A stretch of 64,000 nucleotides of DNA from an uncultured Collinsella sp. (GTDB lineage Bacteria; Actinomycetota; Coriobacteriia; Coriobacteriales; Coriobacteriaceae), in the NCBI GenBank assembly GCA_900541685.1, contig UQKM01000009.1, positions 13,605 to 77,604 on the forward strand, given 5' to 3'. The notes below the pieces were generated by a model that was not told the origin of the DNA, ran no database searches, and saw only the letters and a program-made list of their open reading frames with translations. A program made the translations under genes and the position numbers. Positions 26,835-37,107 of the stretch are shown here, piece by piece (the first letter of the stretch is position 1; the number at the start of each line of letters is the position of its first letter).

Positions 26835-28295
26835 ATGAGCGAGAACGATTCCCAGCGTCCCCAGGATGCGGGCAACGCCGGCGAGACCCAACAGCAGCCG
26901 CGTGTGCAGGTAGAGTCGACGCCTGCCGACAGCAACATTCCCTACGTGCAGGCCTACGACACGCAGACCGGAAAGCCGCTGGGCAGCCAGCAGGTTGTAA
27001 ACAAGCATACAGTGGTCAAGACTAAGACCAAAAAGCTGCCGATCTTTATTACGGCGCTCGCCGGCTGCGCCTGTGGCGCCCTGCTGGTCATTGCGCTCAT
27101 TATGAGCGGTACGCTCAACATTGGCGGCGGCAAGAATGCCGTGACGGCGGGTGCTTCGGGTTCATCGACGCAAAAGATCACCATCGATTCCGAGGACACC
27201 ACGCTGGCCGAGGCCGTTTCTGCCAAGGCCCTGCCCTCCGTGGTTTCCATTACCGCCACTTCGAGCGGCGGCCAGAATGGCTCGCTTTCGCAGTCTGCCG
27301 ACGAGTCGGACAACTCGGGCAGCGTCGGTTCGGGCGTGGTGCTCGATACCGAGGGCCACATCCTCACCAACAACCACGTGGTCGATGGCTATGACCAGTA
27401 CGTGGTGACCATGGACGACGGCACCACCTACGAGGCCGAGTTCGTGGGCAACGATGCCTCGAGCGACCTAGCCGTCATCAAGCTCAAGGACGCCGACGCC
27501 TCCAAGCTCACGCCGATCGAGATTGGTGACTCCTCCAAGCTCAACGTGGGCGAGTGGGTCATGGCGATCGGTTCGCCGTTTGGCAACGAGCAGTCTGTCT
27601 CCACCGGTATCGTCTCGGCGCTCTACCGCTCCACGGCCATGAGCTCTACCAACGGTAACACCATCTATGCCAACATGATCCAGACCGATGCCGCCATCAA
27701 CCCGGGCAACTCCGGCGGCGCGCTCGTTAACGACAATGGCGAGCTTGTGGGCATTAATTCGCTCATCGAGAGCTATTCGGGCTCCAGCTCGGGCGTGGGC
27801 TTTGCCATTCCGGTCAACTATGCCAAGAACATTGCCGACCAGATCATCGACGGCAAGACGCCGGTGCATCCGTACCTGGGCGCCACGCTTTCGAGCGTCA
27901 ATGCACTTAACGCCCGCACCAACAAGCTGAGCACCGATAGCGGCGCGTATGTGGCAAGTGTCGTCGAAGACGGTCCTGCCGCCAAGGCCGGCATTCAGGA
28001 GGGCGACGTCATCACCAAGCTGGGTGACGACGAGATTACGAGCGCCGATGGCCTGATCATCGCACTGCGCAGCCACGAGGTGGGTGAGAAGGTCGAGATC
28101 ACGCTCATGCGCGGCAAGGAAGAGAAGAAGGTCACGGTTGAGCTGGGCTCCGACGAGGAGCTGCAGAACCAGCAGCAGAACGACAGCGCGACCGATACCG
28201 GCAACGGCGGTATTACCGACGAGCAGCTGCGCCAGTATCTGGAGGAGCTGCTTGGCCAGCAGGGCCAGGGTCAGGGCAACGGCCAGGGTTTCTAA
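26835..28295 (+). CDS. HtrA/DegP-like membrane-anchored serine protease
   Basis: A 486-residue trypsin-like protease with PDZ domain. A hydrophilic N-terminus of about 75 residues precedes one membrane segment (IFITALAGCACGALLVIALI), placing the protease outside the membrane. The catalytic triad is His181 (TNNHVVDGY), Asp211 (SSDLAVIKL) and Ser293 (INPGNSGGAL). A PDZ domain spans about 360-450 (GPAAKAGIQEGDVITKLGDD), and the tail is rich in Gln/Gly. The role is surface protein quality control, possibly relevant to exported pilins. The ATG at 26835 follows GAAAGGA. Confidence 0.93.
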   Translation: MSENDSQRPQDAGNAGETQQQPRVQVESTPADSNIPYVQAYDTQTGKPLGSQQVVNKHTVVKTKTKKLPIFITALAGCACGALLVIALIMSGTLNIGGGKNAVTAGASGSSTQKITIDSEDTTLAEAVSAKALPSVVSITATSSGGQNGSLSQSADESDNSGSVGSGVVLDTEGHILTNNHVVDGYDQYVVTMDDGTTYEAEFVGNDASSDLAVIKLKDADASKLTPIEIGDSSKLNVGEWVMAIGSPFGNEQSVSTGIVSALYRSTAMSSTNGNTIYANMIQTDAAINPGNSGGALVNDNGELVGINSLIESYSGSSSGVGFAIPVNYAKNIADQIIDGKTPVHPYLGATLSSVNALNARTNKLSTDSGAYVASVVEDGPAAKAGIQEGDVITKLGDDEITSADGLIIALRSHEVGEKVEITLMRGKEEKKVTVELGSDEELQNQQQNDSATDTGNGGITDEQLRQYLEELLGQQGQGQGNGQGF

Positions 28296-28321
28296 CGAGC
28301 TGTATCGCACATATCGAAGCC

Positions 28322-28361
28322 AGAGGGGCTGTTCCGCCAGCGCGGGACAGCCCCTCTTTTC
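28322..28361 (+). terminator. Terminator after htrA
   Basis: An 11-bp stem AGAGGGGCTGT/ACAGCCCCTCT (28322-28332 and 28347-28357) followed by TTTT. Confidence 0.88.
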
Positions 28362-28543
28362 GCGATGATCCCTTGGAGACGGAGGAAAACGGATCATTTA
28401 GAAACGGCAAGGGCATGGTTTGAACGCGCGATCCACTCCAGTTTGATGGCTGCCGATTCGGTGCGGTTTGAGACCGCTATTCGGCCCCATGGTGACCGGT
28501 GGTACTCTTGTATCCGTTTGAAATCGAGCGAAGGAGTGCCGCT

Positions 28544-30772
28544 ATGGAGCAATCGAGCCTGTTTGGTGACGGCGTGGACATCGATACCGAAACGCCCGCG
28601 AGCACGGATACCGCTGCACCGGCCGATGCCCGTGCCCAGGCGGCAGCGCGTGCGGCCGAGCTGCGCCACGAGCTCGATTACCACGCCTATCGCTACTACA
28701 TGCTCGATGCGCCCGAGATCACGGACGCCGCCTTTGACAAAATGCTCGTTGAGCTGCAGCAGATCGAGGCGACCTACCCCGACCTGGTGACGCCCGACAG
28801 CTATACCCAGCGCGTGGGCGGCTACGTGAGCGAGCAGTTTACACCGGTCACACATATGGCGCGCATGTATTCCATGGACGATGCTATGGATCTGGACGAA
28901 CTTGACGCGTGGCTCCAGCGCGCCGAGGATGCGCTCGGTGCCGGCAGCGTCACCTATACCTGCGAGCTTAAGATCGACGGTCTGGGCGTGGCGCTTACCT
29001 ATCAAAACGGCACCTTTATGCGCGCCGCCACGCGCGGCGACGGTACCACGGGCGAGGATGTGTCGCTCAACGTGCGCACCATCAAGGATGTGCCCATGCA
29101 TCTGTCCGAGGCAGCGCTCACCCACATGGGCGCCGACCGCGAGCGTACCATTGAGGTACGCGGCGAGGTGTACATGCCCAAGGGCAGCTTTGTTCGTCTG
29201 AATGAAGAGGCCGATGCCGAGGGCCGCGACCCCTTTGCCAACCCGCGCAACGCCGCCGCCGGCAGCCTGCGCCAAAAGGACCCCAAGGTCACGGCGCGCC
29301 GCGACCTGGCTACCTTTATCTACGCCATTGCCGATACCGATCCGCTGCACGTCCACAGCCAGCGCGAGTTCCTGGACTGGCTGCGTAGCGCCGGCTTTAG
29401 CGTCAACCCCAACGTTGCCCGTTGCGCCACACCCGCTGAGGTTCACGAGTTCTGCGCCCAGGCGCTCGAGCATCGCGGCGACTTGGACTACGACATCGAC
29501 GGCGTGGTCGTAAAGGTGGACAGCTTTCAGCAGCAGCTCGACTTGGGCTTTACCGCCCGCGCACCGCGCTGGGCCATTGCCTTTAAGTTCCCGCCCGAGG
29601 AAAAGCAGACCGTCCTGCGCGAGATTCGCATCCAGGTGGGCCGCACCGGTGTGCTCACGCCGGTCGCCGAGTTCGACCCGGTGACGGTTGCCGGCTCCAC
29701 CATCGCGCGCGCCACGCTGCACAACATCGACGAGATCCGCCGCAAAAACGTGCGCGAGGGCGACACTATCATCGTGCACAAGGCGGGCGACGTAATCCCC
29801 GAGGTCGTGGGCCCGGTGCTCGACAAGCGCCCGGCCGACAGCGTTGACTGGCAGATGCCCGAGGTCTGCCCCGTGTGCGGCAGCCCCGTGGTCCACGAGG
29901 ATGGCGAGGTCGCCTACCGCTGCGTGTCCATTGACTGCCCGGCGCAGCTCAAGGAGCGCTTGCTCCACTGGGTGAGCCGCGGCTGCATGGACGTTGATGG
30001 CCTGGGCGACGAGATCGTCGACAAGATGATCGCTGCCGGCCTGATCCACGATGTCGCAGACTTCTACCAGCTCACGGTCGATGACATCGCAGGCCTGGAT
30101 ACGGGGCGCGTGTACGCGAGCACCAATAGCAATAAGGGCGTTAAGAAGGGCGATCCTATTCCGGTAGGCCTCAAGACGGCCGAGAAAATCATCGCCGAGC
30201 TCAACAAGTCCAAGAGCCAGCCACTCGGGCGTGTGCTGTTTGCCCTGGGCATCCGTCATGTGGGCAAGAGCGTGGGCGAGGTCATCGCCGAGCGATTCCT
30301 GTCGATTGACAAGCTCATCTTGGCGAGCGAAGAGGATATTGCCGAGTGCGAGGGCATCGGTCCCAAGATTGCGGCGAGCGTCAAACAGTTCCTGGCCGTG
30401 CCCGAAAACCTCGCCGTGCTGGAGCGCTTGCGCCAGGCTGGTCTGTCGCTTGAGGTCGACTTGGGCGCCGCGCACGCGCAAGCCGCAGCCGACGCTGGGG
30501 TGGCGGGCGAGCTTGCCGACGCACAGCCGCTTGCGGGTCTGACCTTTGTGCTCACCGGCACGCTCGTCAATCGCACGCGCGACGAGGCGGGTGCGGCGCT
30601 CAAGGTGCTCGGCGCCAAGGTTTCGGGCAGTGTTTCTAAGAAGACGAGCTACCTGGTCGCCGGTCCCAAAGCGGGCTCCAAGCTCACCAAAGCCGAGCAG
30701 CTGGGCGTACCCGTGCTGGACGAGGACGCACTCGAGCAGATCTTGGCTACCGGCGAGGTGCCTGAGGCGTAA
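28544..30772 (+). CDS. ligA: NAD-dependent DNA ligase LigA
   Basis: A 742-residue replication and repair ligase that seals nicks using NAD. The adenylation domain has Lys143 in CELKIDG and the NMN-binding Ia region (HDYHAYRYYMLD pattern). An OB fold, the four-Cys zinc finger (CPVCGSP ... CVSIDCPAQ), tandem helix-hairpin-helix motifs (GIGPKIAASVKQFL) and a C-terminal BRCT domain (LAGLTFVLTGTL, GAKVSGSVSKKTSYLVAG) follow in the usual order. It is slightly longer than many homologues because of an Ala-rich N-terminal extension of about 35 residues. The ATG at 28544 has a GAAGGAG site. Confidence 0.96.
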   Translation: MEQSSLFGDGVDIDTETPASTDTAAPADARAQAAARAAELRHELDYHAYRYYMLDAPEITDAAFDKMLVELQQIEATYPDLVTPDSYTQRVGGYVSEQFTPVTHMARMYSMDDAMDLDELDAWLQRAEDALGAGSVTYTCELKIDGLGVALTYQNGTFMRAATRGDGTTGEDVSLNVRTIKDVPMHLSEAALTHMGADRERTIEVRGEVYMPKGSFVRLNEEADAEGRDPFANPRNAAAGSLRQKDPKVTARRDLATFIYAIADTDPLHVHSQREFLDWLRSAGFSVNPNVARCATPAEVHEFCAQALEHRGDLDYDIDGVVVKVDSFQQQLDLGFTARAPRWAIAFKFPPEEKQTVLREIRIQVGRTGVLTPVAEFDPVTVAGSTIARATLHNIDEIRRKNVREGDTIIVHKAGDVIPEVVGPVLDKRPADSVDWQMPEVCPVCGSPVVHEDGEVAYRCVSIDCPAQLKERLLHWVSRGCMDVDGLGDEIVDKMIAAGLIHDVADFYQLTVDDIAGLDTGRVYASTNSNKGVKKGDPIPVGLKTAEKIIAELNKSKSQPLGRVLFALGIRHVGKSVGEVIAERFLSIDKLILASEEDIAECEGIGPKIAASVKQFLAVPENLAVLERLRQAGLSLEVDLGAAHAQAAADAGVAGELADAQPLAGLTFVLTGTLVNRTRDEAGAALKVLGAKVSGSVSKKTSYLVAGPKAGSKLTKAEQLGVPVLDEDALEQILATGEVPEA

Positions 30773-30791
30773 GGCATCGATAGCCAAATTG

Positions 30792-30831
30792 AAGAACCGC
30801 CCGGAAGCACGATGCCTTCCGGGCGGTTCTT
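30792..30831. terminator. Two-way terminator between ligA and the MerR gene
   Basis: A 16-bp perfect stem (30792-30807 and 30816-30831) with T-rich flanks on both sides. Its right arm overlaps the last two bases of the converging MerR gene. Confidence 0.92.
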
Positions 30832-31678
30832 ACTTTGCTGGGGCAACCGGCACCGTGATCTGCGTTACGTAGGTTGCCGGGTCGTCGCTGATGATGTCGT
30901 CGATCAAGGCGATCTCGCGCGAGGGGCCGGCGGGCGTCAGGTTGTGTTCGCGCATATAGCTGAGCAGCCGCTCGTAGCGCGGGGCTGCTTGTCCGTGCGT
31001 GCCGCGGAAGCTTATGGTTAGGCAGCGCGCGGCGGGCCGCACCTCGACGTCGCCCAAGTAATCATCGGTGTCATCGAGCAGCAGGAAGACCTCGTCGTAG
31101 CCATCAAAGTCGCCGGCGGCGAGGCGTTCGGGCGCGATGCCCACACCCAGATTGCCCAGATAGGCAAAGGTTTCGTGCTGCCCCTGCTGAAGCTGGCGGA
31201 TATGCCATCCCAGCGAATAGGCGTCGGTGGGATTGACGCGCTCGTGCAGCGTGGCGCAGCGAAGTTCGGGTTCCTCGATTTCGCTAATGGTGTCGAGATC
31301 AGCATTCAAAGCGCCATGAAGCAAGGCAAGCCGCTGGTCAATCTTGCGCGACATGCGCTCCAACTCACGCCGCCTGTGCTCAATTAACTCCTGTTGCTTG
31401 GTCAGTTGCCGTTGCATCAAATCCATATCGCGCGTAGTGACAAACTCGCGAATCTGGGCCAGCGGCAGGTCAAGAACGCGCAGGTTGCCGATGGTGTTGA
31501 GGGTGGAGAGCTGCCGCGATCCGTAGTAGCGGTACCCACTCGTCGGATCGACATATGCCGGTTCCAATAGCCCCATCTGTTCGTAATGGCGCAGTGTGCC
31601 CACGCTCAAATTGAGCAAGCGCGCCACCTCGCCAATGCGGAGCAGGCCCTCGGTGTGTTCGCTTGGCATGTCGGTCAC
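30830..31678 (-). CDS. MerR-family regulator with GyrI-like effector domain
   Basis: A 282-residue regulator of the BmrR/TipA kind. The MerR helix-turn-helix and wing (LLRIGEVARLLNLSVGTLRHYEQMGLL, GYRYYGSRQL) occupy residues 10-80, a coiled-coil follows to about 125, and a GyrI-like drug-binding domain fills the rest. A GTG start at 31678 is chosen because AAAGGAG lies 7 bases upstream; the next ATG is too far from it. It follows the MATE exporter gene by 54 bases on the same strand, so it probably controls that exporter in response to a cationic drug. Confidence 0.88.
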   Translation of the reverse strand: MTDMPSEHTEGLLRIGEVARLLNLSVGTLRHYEQMGLLEPAYVDPTSGYRYYGSRQLSTLNTIGNLRVLDLPLAQIREFVTTRDMDLMQRQLTKQQELIEHRRRELERMSRKIDQRLALLHGALNADLDTISEIEEPELRCATLHERVNPTDAYSLGWHIRQLQQGQHETFAYLGNLGVGIAPERLAAGDFDGYDEVFLLLDDTDDYLGDVEVRPAARCLTISFRGTHGQAAPRYERLLSYMREHNLTPAGPSREIALIDDIISDDPATYVTQITVPVAPAK

Positions 31679-31732
31679 AGGACCGCTCCTTTCGGTAAAA
31701 CAGGGGAGAGGCGCTAGGCCTGCGTTGCCCCG

Positions 31733-33079
31733 CTACGCCATCAGCTTGTCAAAAGTTCCGCGGCGGTTGAGCACGGTAAATGCAATCACGCAGATGGCCG
31801 CCGACAGAATCGACCCGCACGGCGAGGCGATACCCATGGGGAACAGCGTGTCGGAATAGGCGTTCGACAGCAGCCATGCGCCGGGTACGCGAATGAGCGC
31901 CACGGCCAGCACGTTGTGCGCAAAGCCGATGTAGCTCTTGCCGTATGCAGCGAAAAAGCCGCTAAAGCAAATGTGGATGCCGGCAAAAATCGCGTCGAAA
32001 ATATAGCTGCGCATATAGCCGGTGCCGGCGGCGACCACCGCGGGGTCCTTGGCAAAAAAGCCGATAAACGCCGGCGCCACCAGCCACATCAGCACCGTGA
32101 TCAGGCAGCCGTACACCACCGAGACGGTCATGGCATCCTTGAGCACCTGGCGCGCGCGGTCGCCCTTGCCTGCGCCGGCGTTTTGCGCCGTGAGCGCGCT
32201 GACGGTAGCGCCCATGGAACTCGGCACGATAAACAAAAAGCTGATCATCTTTTCGACCAAGCCTACGGCGGCGGCATCAACCAGGCCGCGGTGGTTGGCG
32301 ATGACGGTGATGAACATAAACGCCACCTGGATGCAGCCGTCCTGCACGGCTACGGGCACGCCGATCTTAAGGATGCTGCCGAGCACCTCGGGCTGGGGGC
32401 GTAGGTCGCTGCGCTTGAGGTGAATGTGCGTACGGCGGCTCTTGAGCCACACGAGCGCGAGAGCCACGCTCGCCGTCTGCGCGATGACTGTGCCGAGTGC
32501 CGCGCCTACGGGGCCGAGCCCCATGTGGCCGATAAACAGAAAGTCGAGCGCGATGTTGATGATGCATGCCACGCCAATCACGTACATGGGCGAGCGCGAA
32601 TCGCCTAGGCCGCGAAAGATGGCCGAGAGGATGTTGTACGCGGCGATAAAGGGAATGCCCATAAAGCAGATACGCAGGTAGGCGGCGGTGCCCTCGACCG
32701 CCTCGGCCGGCGTGCCAATGAGTGCCACAATCTGCGGACACAGTGCGAGCAGGACAGCGGCCAGCACCACCGAGACACCCATAAAGAGCGTGATGGTGTT
32801 GCCGATGGCGGTCTCGGCGCGGTCAAACCGACGCGAACCCACGGCGTGGCCGACGATAACCGTCGTTCCCATGGCCAGGCCCACGAGCGTCACGGTAATG
32901 ATATAGAGCGTCTGCGCGCCGTTGCCCACGGCGGTGATGCCGGCGGCGCCGCTAAACTGCCCCATCATGTACAGGTCGGCCATGCCGTAGAGCATCTGCA
33001 AAAAGTACGAGAGCATATAAGGCAGGGCAAAGACCGCGATGGTCTTAAGGACATTGCCGCGTGTGAGGTCGTGTTCCAT
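31733..33079 (-). CDS. MATE-family multidrug efflux transporter
   Basis: A 448-residue inner-membrane antiporter with 12 predicted membrane segments in two similar halves (LPYMLSYFLQMLYGMADLYMMG; IGVPVAVQDGCIQVAFMFI). It exports drugs or metabolites in exchange for sodium ions or protons. Its partner MerR regulator is immediately downstream. The gene is divergent from an ABC exporter pair across a 259-base gap. The substrate is unknown. Confidence 0.9.
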   Translation of the reverse strand: MEHDLTRGNVLKTIAVFALPYMLSYFLQMLYGMADLYMMGQFSGAAGITAVGNGAQTLYIITVTLVGLAMGTTVIVGHAVGSRRFDRAETAIGNTITLFMGVSVVLAAVLLALCPQIVALIGTPAEAVEGTAAYLRICFMGIPFIAAYNILSAIFRGLGDSRSPMYVIGVACIINIALDFLFIGHMGLGPVGAALGTVIAQTASVALALVWLKSRRTHIHLKRSDLRPQPEVLGSILKIGVPVAVQDGCIQVAFMFITVIANHRGLVDAAAVGLVEKMISFLFIVPSSMGATVSALTAQNAGAGKGDRARQVLKDAMTVSVVYGCLITVLMWLVAPAFIGFFAKDPAVVAAGTGYMRSYIFDAIFAGIHICFSGFFAAYGKSYIGFAHNVLAVALIRVPGAWLLSNAYSDTLFPMGIASPCGSILSAAICVIAFTVLNRRGTFDKLMA

Positions 33080-33338
33080 GGGCGGGGCTTTCTGGCTTGG
33101 TCTGTTTACGTACCAGTGTAGTGAAAACCCTACAACGATTATAGAGTCAAGGTTTATGTTGGCAGTGGGGCGAAAAAGTCACGCTCGCGTTCATTTCTAA
33201 TTGAATACAGGGGCGCGTCCTGCGAGCTTGGTGCCTGCACTAGCCTTGCAGAAATCGATTTCGGAACACTTGACACCGCCGCACGGCGCGCCATAATACG
33301 TGGGTTTGCGAACAACGTTTGATGGGGGATGAACCTGC

Positions 33339-35168
33339 GTGCGCAATCTCAAGATTCTGTTTTCCTATCTGGGGGCATACCGCCGCGATGCCATGCTCGG
33401 CGTGCTCTTTGTGACGGCCGAGACGGCGCTCGAGCTGTTTATCCCGGTCATCATGGCAAATATCATCGATGTAGGCGTGCCCGCGGGCGACATCGACTAC
33501 ATGCTGTTGCAGGGCACGTATATGTTGGTATGTGCCGCATTTTCGCTGGTACTTGGCTTGGGCTATGCGCGCACGTCTGCTCGCGTCGCCTCGGGGCTGG
33601 GCGCTAACCTGCGCGAGGCCGAGTATCGCAAGATCCAGACGCTCGCCTTTGGCAATCTGGACAACTACGACGCCAGCTCGCTCGTCACTCGCATGACCAC
33701 CGACATCACCGTGATTCAAAACGCCATCGGCAACGGCTTTCGCCCCATGGTGCGCGGCCCCGTGACGCTCATCGTCGGCTTGGTCTATGCGCTGGTGCTG
33801 TCGCGCCCGCTCGCTACGGTATTCGCGATTATTCTGCCAGTGCTGGCGATTGTACTGGGCGTTATCACCTATCGCGTCAGCCCGCTCTACCGCCAGCTGC
33901 AGACCTCGATGGACCATCTCAACGGTGTGGTGCAGGAGGACCTCACCGCCGTGCGCGCCGTCAAGGCGTACGTGCGTGCCGAGCACGAGGAGGCCAAGTT
34001 CGATGCCGTCAATACCGAGCTTGCGCATACGGCGACGAAGACCTTTGGCAACGCCGTGCTCAACCTGCCGGTGTTTCAGCTGTCGATGTACGTGGCGGCG
34101 CTTTCCATTCTGTGGATCGGCGGGCGCATGATTCTTGCCGGCGAGCTCGGCGTGGGCTCGCTCACGGGCTTTATGAGCTACGTGCTGCTCATCATGAACT
34201 CGCTCATGATGATTTCCAACGTGTTTTTGCTGCTCACGCGCGCACTTGCCAGCGTGGAGCGCATCTCGCGGGTGCTCGACGAGCGTTCGCTTATCCAGGC
34301 GCCCGACGTTGCCACTGCCGTGCACGGGGTGGCCGACGGAAGCATCGAGTTTCGCGACGTGTCGTTTAAGTACCGCGCGGATGCTGCCGAGGACGTGCTC
34401 GAGCATATCGACCTTTGCATCGAGGGCGGCTCGACGGTGGGCGTGCTCGGCGGCACGGGCTCGGGCAAGAGTTCGCTTGTGCAGCTGATCGCGCGCCTGT
34501 ACGACGCCACCGAAGGCGCCGTGCTCGTGGGCGGGCGCGATGTGCGCGACTACGACCTCGCGACCCTACGCGACGCCGTGGGTATCGTGCTGCAAAAGAA
34601 CGTGCTGTTTACGGGTATCGTGCGCGAGAACCTGCAGTGGGGAGCGCCCGATGCCACCGACGAGGAGCTCCTGCGTGCCTGCCGGGCGGCATGCGTGGAC
34701 GAGTTCCTGGATCGCATCGGCGGCCTTGACGGCTATCTGGGCCCGGGCGGTGCCGGTGTCTCGGGCGGGCAGAAGCAGCGCCTGTGCATCGCGCGTACAT
34801 TGCTCAAGCATCCGCGTGTGCTCATCTTTGACGATTCGACCAGCGCGGTCGATATGGCGACCGACGCCAAGATCCGCGAGCATATCGCTCAGATTCCCAA
34901 CACGACGGTGATTGTCATTGCGCAGCGCATTGCGAGCGTCATGGATGCCGCCCGCATTATTGTGTTGGACGACGGCCGTGTCCACGGCGTGGGCACGCAT
35001 GAGGAGCTGCTGGCGGGCGACAACATCTACCAGGAGATTTACGCCTCGCAGATGGAATTTGCAGGGAACGCGGACACCGGCGACGGCTGCGACGATGGCT
35101 GCGCGAATGATCCGTTTTCCTGCGTTCCCAGCGGATCGCCCTTGGAAGGGGGTGAGCGCCATGCCTAA
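33339..35168 (+). CDS. ABC exporter half-transporter, first subunit
   Basis: A 609-residue fusion of a six-helix membrane domain (residues 1-310) and an ATPase domain. Walker A is GGTGSGKSS and the signature is VSGGQKQR; the Walker B region reads LIFDDSTSAVD, where Asp replaces the usual catalytic Glu, as expected for the degenerate site of heterodimeric exporters. The GTG start at 33339 follows GGGGGA. It overlaps the second subunit gene by 8 bases. It is likely a multidrug or peptide exporter of the LmrCD/BmrCD type. Confidence 0.9.
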   Translation: MRNLKILFSYLGAYRRDAMLGVLFVTAETALELFIPVIMANIIDVGVPAGDIDYMLLQGTYMLVCAAFSLVLGLGYARTSARVASGLGANLREAEYRKIQTLAFGNLDNYDASSLVTRMTTDITVIQNAIGNGFRPMVRGPVTLIVGLVYALVLSRPLATVFAIILPVLAIVLGVITYRVSPLYRQLQTSMDHLNGVVQEDLTAVRAVKAYVRAEHEEAKFDAVNTELAHTATKTFGNAVLNLPVFQLSMYVAALSILWIGGRMILAGELGVGSLTGFMSYVLLIMNSLMMISNVFLLLTRALASVERISRVLDERSLIQAPDVATAVHGVADGSIEFRDVSFKYRADAAEDVLEHIDLCIEGGSTVGVLGGTGSGKSSLVQLIARLYDATEGAVLVGGRDVRDYDLATLRDAVGIVLQKNVLFTGIVRENLQWGAPDATDEELLRACRAACVDEFLDRIGGLDGYLGPGGAGVSGGQKQRLCIARTLLKHPRVLIFDDSTSAVDMATDAKIREHIAQIPNTTVIVIAQRIASVMDAARIIVLDDGRVHGVGTHEELLAGDNIYQEIYASQMEFAGNADTGDGCDDGCANDPFSCVPSGSPLEGGERHA

Positions 35169-37059
35169 GACATCCGCTCAGGCCCGTCCCGCCAATCTGG
35201 CGCAGACGCTCCGCCGCTTGCTCTCCTACATGGGACACGCCAAGTTCTCGCTGCTCGCAGTGGGTGTGCTTGCCTCTGTTGCGGCCATCGCGAGCCTTGC
35301 CGGTACCTACATGGTGCGCCCCATCGTCAACGGTTTGGCAACGGGCGGCGAGGAACTGCTCGCTAAGCAGGTTATCTTTACCGCTGCCATCTACGCCGCG
35401 GGCGTGCTCTCGGCTCTGGGCTACTCGCAGATTATGGTGCGCGCGGCCCAGCGCGTGGTCTCCGATATCCGCCGCGACCTGTTTGCGCACATCCAGATGC
35501 TGCCGCTGAGCTACTTCGACAGCACGCGCTCGGGCGACATCATGAGCTTTTTCACCAACGATGTCGACACTGTCTCCGAGGCGCTCAACAACAGCTTTGC
35601 CAACGTGATTCAGGCGAGCATCCAGGTGGTCGGCACCACGGCCATGCTCATCATCCTCAACTGGCAGCTCACGATTATCACGCTCGTGTGCGACGCGGCC
35701 ATTGTGCTGTACGCGCGCTACTCGGGCGCGCGCTCTAAGCGCTTCTTTGCCGCCCAGCAGGCATCGCTTGGCGACCTGGACGGATATATCGAAGAGATGG
35801 TCTCGGGCCAAAAGGTCATCAAGGTCTTTAATCACGAACAGGCCAATGTGGCTGGTTTTGACGCACGCAACCAAGAGCTGCGCCGCACCGGTGGTGCCGC
35901 GCAGGCCTACGCCAACTCCATGGTGCCCATGACCGTGGTGATCGGCTATGCCAACTACGCCATCGTCGCCGTGGCGGGCGGCATGCTCTGCATCAAGGGG
36001 CTCGCCGACGTAGGCGCGCTTGCAAGCTACCTGGTCTTTGTACGCCAGGCGGCCATGCCCATCAACCAGTTTACGCAGCTGGGCAACTTTTTGCTCAACG
36101 CGCTGGCCGGTGCCGAGCGCCTGTTTGCCGCCATGGACCTTAAGCCCGAGGTGGACGAGGGCTGCGTGGAGCTGGTGCAGACGGGCGACGCCGCGTGGGC
36201 ATGGAAGATTCCCGAGGGCCAGGGCGTGGGCGCGTACGGGCACCTGCATGATGTGGCTGCCGTTGATGAGTCGGGCCGTGCGGTGGCTGCCGACGGCACC
36301 GAGCTCACGTGCGGCTTGGTCCCACTTGCCGGCGACGTGCGCTTCCATGCCGTGGACTTTTCCTACGTGCCAGGCACCCGTGTGCTCACGGATCTCAACC
36401 TGTTTGCCAAGCCGGGCCAAAAGATCGCCTTTGTGGGCTCCACAGGCGCAGGTAAGACGACCATCACCAACCTCATCAACCGCTTCTACGAGGTCGATGA
36501 CGGCGAGATCACGTACGACGGCATCGACGTCAAGCACATTGCCAAGGCCAGCCTGCGCGGGTCGCTCGGCATTGTGCTGCAGGACACGCACCTGTTTAGC
36601 GGTACCATTGCGCAGAACATCCGCTTTGGCAAGCTCGATGCGACCGACGAGGAGGTGCGCGCCGCTGCCGAGGCCGCCTGCGCGGATTCGTTTATCCGCC
36701 GCCTGCCTAGAGGGTACGACACGCCGGTCACGGCCGACGGCGCCAACCTGTCGCAGGGCCAGCGCCAGCTGCTCGCCATCGCGCGCGTGGCCGTGGCCGA
36801 TCCGCCGGTGCTCATCTTGGACGAGGCCACGAGTTCCATCGACACGCGCACCGAAAAGCTCATCGAGCGCGGCATGGACCGCATCATGCGCGGACGCACC
36901 ACGTTTATGATCGCGCACCGCCTGTCCACCGTCCGCGACGCCGACGCCATCATGGTCCTCGAACACGGCCGCATTATCGAGCGCGGCACGCACGAAGAGC
37001 TGCTCGCCCAGCACGGCGAGTACTGGCAGCTGGCGCATAGCTTAAAAGAGTTGGATTAA
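35161..37059 (+). CDS. ABC exporter half-transporter, second subunit
   Basis: A 632-residue partner of the preceding half-transporter. The membrane domain spans about residues 20-330, then comes an unusual hydrophilic stretch of about 65 residues (335-400) before the ATPase domain. Walker A is GSTGAGKTT, the signature LSQGQRQ, and Walker B LILDEATSSID with the catalytic Glu intact, so this subunit carries the active site half that the partner lacks. It starts at 35161 behind GGGGGTGAG, inside the end of the first gene, which implies translational coupling. Confidence 0.92.
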   Translation: MPKTSAQARPANLAQTLRRLLSYMGHAKFSLLAVGVLASVAAIASLAGTYMVRPIVNGLATGGEELLAKQVIFTAAIYAAGVLSALGYSQIMVRAAQRVVSDIRRDLFAHIQMLPLSYFDSTRSGDIMSFFTNDVDTVSEALNNSFANVIQASIQVVGTTAMLIILNWQLTIITLVCDAAIVLYARYSGARSKRFFAAQQASLGDLDGYIEEMVSGQKVIKVFNHEQANVAGFDARNQELRRTGGAAQAYANSMVPMTVVIGYANYAIVAVAGGMLCIKGLADVGALASYLVFVRQAAMPINQFTQLGNFLLNALAGAERLFAAMDLKPEVDEGCVELVQTGDAAWAWKIPEGQGVGAYGHLHDVAAVDESGRAVAADGTELTCGLVPLAGDVRFHAVDFSYVPGTRVLTDLNLFAKPGQKIAFVGSTGAGKTTITNLINRFYEVDDGEITYDGIDVKHIAKASLRGSLGIVLQDTHLFSGTIAQNIRFGKLDATDEEVRAAAEAACADSFIRRLPRGYDTPVTADGANLSQGQRQLLAIARVAVADPPVLILDEATSSIDTRTEKLIERGMDRIMRGRTTFMIAHRLSTVRDADAIMVLEHGRIIERGTHEELLAQHGEYWQLAHSLKELD

Positions 37060-37107
37060 CCCGTTCGAACACGATGCTTTGGCCCTCCGTGCCTCTCACC
37101 TCGCCTC

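Noticed and set aside
28394..30787. 797-codon minus-strand frame across ligA
   Set aside because: Shadow of ligA, which has all expected motifs on the plus strand.
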